DNA from: Candidatus Avipropionibacterium avicola
GTDB taxonomy: Bacteria; Actinomycetota; Actinomycetes; Propionibacteriales; Propionibacteriaceae
Reading direction: 5' to 3'
Assembly (NCBI GenBank): GCA_018715445.1
Contig: DVLP01000415.1
Location: forward strand, 1-9,936
DNA: 9,936 nt
Below, in pieces: positions 6,199 through 9,936 of this stretch. Position 1 is the first letter of the stretch, and each line of letters opens with the position of its first letter. Below the pieces are notes generated by a model. That model was given only the letters and a program-made list of their open reading frames with translations. It ran no database searches and was not told where the DNA came from. Both the position numbers and the translations under genes were made by a program.

Positions 6199-6220
6199 GG
6201 AAAGGGGCTCGGGGGTCGGA
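6186..6220 (+). repeat. 16-bp direct repeat, two copies, 19 bp apart
   Basis: GGGCTCGGGGGTCGGA occurs at 6186-6201 and 6205-6220. The first copy includes the right arm of the hairpin behind the glycosylase gene. The rest of the 187-bp gap (6177-6363) holds only a candidate promoter and the ribosome-binding site of the next gene. Confidence 0.7.
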
Positions 6221-6245
6221 GTCGGTTCGCGGAGCGGCGCCACCC

Positions 6246-6275
6246 TTGCCGCGGCGCGGCGGACAGCGATAGCGT
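6246..6275 (+). promoter_or_regulatory. Candidate promoter for the secreted peptidase gene
   Basis: TTGCCG (6246-6251) and TAGCGT (6270-6275) are separated by 18 bases and fit a housekeeping -35/-10 pair. Transcription would start near 6282, leaving an untranslated leader of about 80 bases. Unlike the other promoters here, this gene has a proper ribosome-binding site. Confidence 0.4.
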
Positions 6276-6352
6276 CCAATCCACCGAGACACGGTCACGG
6301 TCCGGGGTGCAGTGCAATGTCGGCGCCGTCCCCGCCCCTTCACTGCCGAACC

Positions 6353-6357
6353 AGGAG
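6353..6357 (+). promoter_or_regulatory. Ribosome-binding site AGGAG fixing the peptidase start at 6364
   Basis: AGGAG lies 6 bases before the ATG at 6364. This selects 6364 over the longer open frame that runs back to 6055 inside the glycosylase gene, and it places a signal peptide exactly at the N-terminus. Confidence 0.8.
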
Positions 6358-6363
6358 TTGTCG

Positions 6364-8115
6364 ATGAAGCACAGACTCACCCGGGCCGTCCTCGCCCTGG
6401 TGGCCACCGCGGCCATGACGGCCGGGACCCTCGCCACGGCGCAGGCTCGCCCGAGCAGCACCGATGAGCCGGGGCCGGTGGACATCCCCCAGCGCTACCT
6501 GGAGCAGGAGATCGACTGGTCGACCTGCTCCTTCGACGCCACCGTGAAGCAGCTCTATCCGGACGCACCGACCACGCGATGTGCCGAGATCACGGTCCCG
6601 ATGGACTGGAACGATCCCGACGCCCATCCCGACATCACCCTGGCCATCGCCCACTCCGAGGCGACCGGTGAGTCGCAGGGCCTGATGACCACCAACCCGG
6701 GTGGCCCGGGTGGCGCCGGGCTGACCATGTCGGCGGCGCTGGCGATCACCAAGACCCAGCTGTTCTCCGACTACGAGCTGCTCGGCTTCGACCCACGTGG
6801 CTTCGGACAGTCGACCAACGTCCAGTGCCTGATCGACGTCGACGAGCTCAACGAGATCCCGGTGGTCGCCGACTACCGGGAGCGCAACGCCGAGACCCAC
6901 GAGGTCGAGATCGCCGAGGCGAAGGCGTACGCGAAGGCCTGCTCATCCACCGAGTTCAGCGAGTTCGTCAACACCCAGCAGACCGTGTACGACATGGACT
7001 TCCTGCGTGCCCTGCTGGAGCACGACACCCTCAACTACATCGGCTACTCGTACGGGACCTGGCTCGGCACCTGGTACGCCGACACCTACCCCGACCACGT
7101 CGGACGCTTCGTGCTCGACTCGAACATGAACTGGGTCGACGACATGTTCGCCAACGAGGAGGCCGACTCGGCCTCCTTCCAGCGTCGGCGTGACGCCATG
7201 CTGTTCCCCTGGATCGCCCGCCACGATGCGGAGATCGGACTGGGCTCGACGGCCAAGCAGGTCGAGCAGCGCTACGAGAAGATCCGCGCGAAGTTGGTCG
7301 CCAACACCAAGGAGGGCATCAACACCCCGTACGGCTACGAGCTCGATGTCGCTGTGCTGCAGGCGATCTACACCAATGACGGCTTCCTCGACGCCGCCGA
7401 GGCCATGTTGGCCCTGGAGGAGATCGCCTTCGCCGAGGACGACGGCGCCGCCGATGCCGAGCGCAAGCTGGCTGCGATCCGTGGTGATGTCGCGATGACG
7501 CCCTCGGAGGCGATCGCCCAGGCTCGTCGCGAGGCGGCCAGCAGTGGTGACGAGGTCGTCGACCTCGGCGCGATGGGTACGGTGGTGCGCTGCAACGACA
7601 CCCCGTACTCGGACAACATCCAGCGCTACCTGAACCAGGCCGACAAGCACACCCGCGACTACAGCTTCATCGGCTACTTCAACACCGTCCCGGTGTGCGC
7701 GTACTGGCCGTTCGAGCAGCAGCCGCGTCGGGTGGACCTGCGGGAATCGCCCACCCTGTTGATGATCCAGTCCGAGGGTGACCCGGCGACCTCCGCCGAG
7801 GGCGCGCTGCGCAGCCACCAGCTGACCCGGCGCAACACCGTGATGGTGATGGTGCCCGACGAGGGTCAGCACGGCATCTACATCGGTGGACCCTCGCAGT
7901 GTGTCGAGGACCTGACCGATGGCTTCGTCTTCGACGGTGAGGTGCCCAAGGACATGAGCCTGTGCGCCACCAGCCCACTGATCGGTGACGACGAGGTGCA
8001 TCCGCTGGTCGGCCCGTTCGACCGGTACGAGCGGTTGGCCGCGTCGAAGCAGCAGCCGGCCGACCCGAACCCGATGCTGCGTCAGTTGCGGCGTCACTCG
8101 GTCGGGCTGCGCTGA
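6364..8115 (+). CDS. Secreted alpha/beta-hydrolase, tripeptidyl aminopeptidase (TAP/S33) type
   Basis: A 583-residue exported serine hydrolase resembling Streptomyces tripeptidyl aminopeptidases (MEROPS S33), expected to trim N-terminal peptides or hydrolyse esters outside the cell. A Sec signal peptide is clear: KHRLTR, a hydrophobic stretch at 8-24, and a likely cleavage after AQA (residue 28). There is no lipobox. The oxyanion segment NPGGPGGAG is at 111-119, the nucleophile elbow G227-Y-S229-Y-G231, the probable catalytic Asp at D473 (SEGDPATS) and His at H503 (EGQHG). The C-terminal part from about 440 matches the TAP-like domain. Eight cysteines (55, 73, 155, 193, 410, 445, 513, 534) fall in near pairs and probably form disulfides, consistent with export. 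ATG at 6364 has AGGAG 6 bases upstream. The gene converges on cydC, 12 bp away, sharing a terminator hairpin. Actual substrate is unknown. Confidence 0.92.
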   Translation: MKHRLTRAVLALVATAAMTAGTLATAQARPSSTDEPGPVDIPQRYLEQEIDWSTCSFDATVKQLYPDAPTTRCAEITVPMDWNDPDAHPDITLAIAHSEATGESQGLMTTNPGGPGGAGLTMSAALAITKTQLFSDYELLGFDPRGFGQSTNVQCLIDVDELNEIPVVADYRERNAETHEVEIAEAKAYAKACSSTEFSEFVNTQQTVYDMDFLRALLEHDTLNYIGYSYGTWLGTWYADTYPDHVGRFVLDSNMNWVDDMFANEEADSASFQRRRDAMLFPWIARHDAEIGLGSTAKQVEQRYEKIRAKLVANTKEGINTPYGYELDVAVLQAIYTNDGFLDAAEAMLALEEIAFAEDDGAADAERKLAAIRGDVAMTPSEAIAQARREAASSGDEVVDLGAMGTVVRCNDTPYSDNIQRYLNQADKHTRDYSFIGYFNTVPVCAYWPFEQQPRRVDLRESPTLLMIQSEGDPATSAEGALRSHQLTRRNTVMVMVPDEGQHGIYIGGPSQCVEDLTDGFVFDGEVPKDMSLCATSPLIGDDEVHPLVGPFDRYERLAASKQQPADPNPMLRQLRRHSVGLR

Positions 8116-8136
8116 TCCGAGCGGGTCTCAGCGCAG
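8107..8136. terminator. Bidirectional terminator hairpin containing both stop codons
   Basis: CTGCGCTGA (8107-8115) is an exact inverted repeat of TCAGCGCAG (8128-8136). The peptidase stop TGA is 8113-8115 in the left arm, and the cydC stop TGA (TCA on the plus strand, 8128-8130) is in the right arm. The 12-base loop can fold further (GATCC with GGGTC around GAGC). No T-tract is obvious on either side, so efficiency is uncertain, but placement between convergent genes favours shared termination. Confidence 0.6.
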
Positions 8137-9864
8137 GCTGAGGGCCATCACCGAAGCCGTACCGGGCCCGTTGTGGATCCGGGCAGGGGCGTCGTCCGAG
8201 GAGGGCGGCGCCCCTTGGCCTGTCCTTCCCGAGCTCGTCCTTCCCGGACCGGGATCGGTGGCGTGCTCGGTGAGGTCCCAGACGGTGGCGCCGAGGTGCT
8301 CGATCGCGGAGTCGGGGTCGTGGGTGATCGCTAGGACCAGCGCGTCGGGCCAGAGCCGTTCGATGTCGTCCAGCAGTGCGTCGGCGGTGTCGGCGTCGAG
8401 GTGTTCGGTGGGTTCGTCCAGGACGACGACGTCGACCTCGCGCAGCAGCAGGCGGGCCATGGCCAGCCGGCGGGCCTCACCACCGGAGATCGTGCCACCG
8501 TGCTCGCCGACCCGTCGATCGAGGTCGAGATCGACGCCGGCCCGTTCCAGCGCCTCGGCCAGGGTGGCGTCGTCGGCGTGCGGGGCCGCCAGGCGCAGGT
8601 TCTCCCGTACGGTCGTGTCGAACAGGTGGGCGTCCTGGCCCAACATCCCCACCCGTCCGTGCACCTCGAGCCGTCCTGCTGCGGTGGGAAGCAGGCCGGC
8701 CACGGTGAGGGCGAGACTGGTCTTGCCCAGTCCGCTGCGGCCGGTGACCGCGATCCGTTCCCCCGCGGTGATCGTGCGCGAGATCCCTGCCAGGACGGGT
8801 TCCTCGGCGTTCCAGCCGACACTGACCCGGTCGAGGACGATCCTGGCCTGCGTACGGGCGGTGGTGTCGCTGACCCGTTCGGGATCGGCGATCGGCGGCG
8901 CCTCCCGACCGATCCGCGACACCCGGCCGAGGGCGGTCCCGGCGGCACGGCGGGCCAGGGCAGCGCCCGGCAGGGGTTGGACCACGTCCATCAGGGCCAT
9001 CGGCACCAGGGCGAGCACGGCGACCAGGGTCGGGGCGATCCGGTGGTCGACGACCGCCGGTGCGCTGACCACCAGGGCCAGCAAGGTCACCAGCCCGAGT
9101 GCGGCGACCTGGATCGCGGCCGCCACCCCGGTCGCGCTGGCGGCACGCTGCTCGATCCTGCGCAGTCCCCGGTCGTGGCCGGCGAGCTCGCCCAGTTGGT
9201 CGTCGATCCGGTCGTGGGCGTTGATCTCGGGGGCGAGGCGGTGGGCCCGACCGGTGGCCTCGGCCAGGGCGGCGCGGGCGGCGGCGAGGTCGCGTTGGCC
9301 ACGCCGGGCCAGCAGGTCCCCCAGCCACGGAGCGAGGAGGACAGCGGCGAGCAGACCCGCTGCCAGCACCACGCCCGCGGCGGGGGAGATCCACCAGCAC
9401 GTCACCACCGCGGCGATCCCGACCACCACGGCGACGATGCGGGGCATCATCACCCGTACCGTCAGATCGAGAGTGGTGGCGACGTCCTGGGTGAGCCGCG
9501 AGACCAGGTCCTGGCGGCGGGAGGTGAGGTCACCGGCCATCACCCGGTCCATCAGGCGGCGGTAGGTCGAGATCCGCAGCCCGGACTGCTCACGCAGCGC
9601 GACGTCGTGGCCCACCAGCCGCTCGGCGTAGCGGAAGACGCCCTTGCCGATCCCGAAGAACCGGACCAGGGTGACCGCCACCATCAGGTGCAGCACCGGC
9701 GGGTGCTCCGAGGCCCGCGACAGCAGCCACGCCGCCGTACCGATCAACGCCACCCCGCACCCCGCGGCCAGCACGCCCAGCACCACGGCAAGCACCACTG
9801 CGCCACGACGAGGCGAAGCGTTGGCGGAAACGTTGGCGGAAACCCCCACCCCCTTCGGATCCAC
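8128..9864 (-). CDS. cydC: CydC, subunit of the CydDC thiol-exporting ABC transporter
   Basis: A 578-residue (from the GTG at 9864) fused membrane and ATPase subunit. CydDC exports glutathione or cysteine-type thiols and is needed to assemble cytochrome bd oxidase. The membrane half carries the CydC hallmark TAAWLLSRASEHPPVLHL...VRFFGIGKGVFRYAERLVGHDVALR at 43-91 and about six membrane segments up to residue 296. The ATPase half has Walker A G375-RSGLG-K381-T, Q-loop Q410, signature ISGGE at 459-463, Walker B VVVLDEPT near 479-486 and H-loop H515. A Ser/Gly/Pro-rich tail of about 45 residues follows. GTG 9864 has GAGGAGG upstream, but it ends only 2 bases away. The frame has no stop and no other start up to the right edge (24 more codons), so the true start may lie outside, or the protein may be the second half of a CydD-CydC fusion. 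cydD and cydAB are expected to the right. Confidence 0.92.
   Translation of the reverse strand: MDPKGVGVSANVSANASPRRGAVVLAVVLGVLAAGCGVALIGTAAWLLSRASEHPPVLHLMVAVTLVRFFGIGKGVFRYAERLVGHDVALREQSGLRISTYRRLMDRVMAGDLTSRRQDLVSRLTQDVATTLDLTVRVMMPRIVAVVVGIAAVVTCWWISPAAGVVLAAGLLAAVLLAPWLGDLLARRGQRDLAAARAALAEATGRAHRLAPEINAHDRIDDQLGELAGHDRGLRRIEQRAASATGVAAAIQVAALGLVTLLALVVSAPAVVDHRIAPTLVAVLALVPMALMDVVQPLPGAALARRAAGTALGRVSRIGREAPPIADPERVSDTTARTQARIVLDRVSVGWNAEEPVLAGISRTITAGERIAVTGRSGLGKTSLALTVAGLLPTAAGRLEVHGRVGMLGQDAHLFDTTVRENLRLAAPHADDATLAEALERAGVDLDLDRRVGEHGGTISGGEARRLAMARLLLREVDVVVLDEPTEHLDADTADALLDDIERLWPDALVLAITHDPDSAIEHLGATVWDLTEHATDPGPGRTSSGRTGQGAPPSSDDAPARIHNGPGTASVMALSLR
9820..9843 (-). repeat. 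Perfect 12-bp tandem repeat at cydC N-terminus
   Basis: GTTGGCGGAAAC occurs at 9820-9831 and 9832-9843 and encodes VSAN twice on the minus strand, before the first membrane segment. It preserves the frame. Its low-complexity setting suggests the first 20 or so residues are a linker or tail and not a folded part. Confidence 0.8.
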
Positions 9865-9927
9865 GCCCTCCTCGCTGATCGACGCACGCTGTGGTGGGCG
9901 TGGATCAGTGGAAGGGGCGTGGATCCG
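9856..9927. repeat. Three copies of a GGGCGTGGATC motif, two forming a 13-bp inverted repeat
   Basis: CGGATCCACGCCC (9856-9868) is the exact reverse complement of GGGCGTGGATCCG (9915-9927). A third copy of the 11-base core, GGGCGTGGATC, sits at 9896-9906. The leftmost copy contains the assigned GTG start of cydC. Such clustering upstream of, or within a linker before, cydC suggests an intergenic repeat family or a regulatory stem. Confidence 0.6.
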
Positions 9928-9936
9928 AGGAGGGAG

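Noticed and set aside
6055..6363. Upstream extension of the peptidase reading frame to 6055
   Set aside because: It overlaps the glycosylase gene in another frame, and the signal peptide and ribosome-binding site both point to 6364.
7985..9565. Plus-strand open frame of 526 codons opposite cydC
   Set aside because: Arg/Ser-rich translation without domains, lying over well-supported cydC and the end of the peptidase gene; a typical GC-driven shadow frame.

Overview
The window is about 9.9 kb of very GC-rich DNA with GTG/TTG-tolerant starts, TANNNT-type promoters that appear leaderless, and actinobacterial-style proteins: a family 5 uracil-DNA glycosylase, a TAP-type secreted peptidase, CydC and an ArsR-like regulator paired with a serine hydrolase. 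The best guess is a high-GC actinobacterium, possibly Propionibacteriales. That rests on protein style and codon use, not on a search. I see no mobile element, CRISPR array, rRNA or tRNA.

Layout, left to right. (1) 3-1754 (+): a DEAD-box RNA helicase whose 5' end lies outside the window. It has a repetitive Arg/Asp-rich N-terminal region, a complete helicase core and a basic tail. (2) 1560-5263 (-): a three-gene module. It comprises a membrane-anchored beta-lactamase-fold (S12-type) hydrolase (bla2-like, 3749-5263), an ArsR-like winged-helix regulator (3150-3653) and a second paralogous hydrolase (1560-3128), which sits 21 bp behind the regulator. (3) 5352-6176 (+): a family 5 uracil-DNA glycosylase, divergent from the second hydrolase. 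(4) 6364-8115 (+): a secreted alpha/beta-hydrolase of the tripeptidyl-aminopeptidase type. (5) 8128-9864 (-): CydC, half of the CydDC thiol-exporting ABC transporter. It converges on the peptidase gene, and its frame stays open to the right edge.

The hydrolase/regulator module is the most interesting part. The same 22-bp imperfect palindrome (TACGTAA-N8-TTRCGTA, 19 of 22 bases identical by eye) lies just upstream of both the regulator and the distant hydrolase copy. Each copy is followed by a near-identical extended -10 (TGC-TANNNT) exactly 6 bases before the ATG. This suggests one regulator controlling itself, its downstream hydrolase and the paralog from leaderless promoters. The hydrolases have an N-terminal anchor, a serine-hydrolase domain with intact SxxK/YxN/HNG motifs and four predicted C-terminal membrane segments. 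That layout resembles ClbP-type membrane peptidases, and the substrate is unknown.

Two convergent gene ends are unusual. The last 65 codons (including the stop) of the helicase overlap the 3' end of the first hydrolase gene antisense, in exact codon register. The paralogous hydrolase carries the same open antisense frame with no helicase attached, so the helicase tail looks overprinted. At the peptidase/cydC junction a single hairpin contains both stop codons in its opposite arms and probably acts as a bidirectional terminator.
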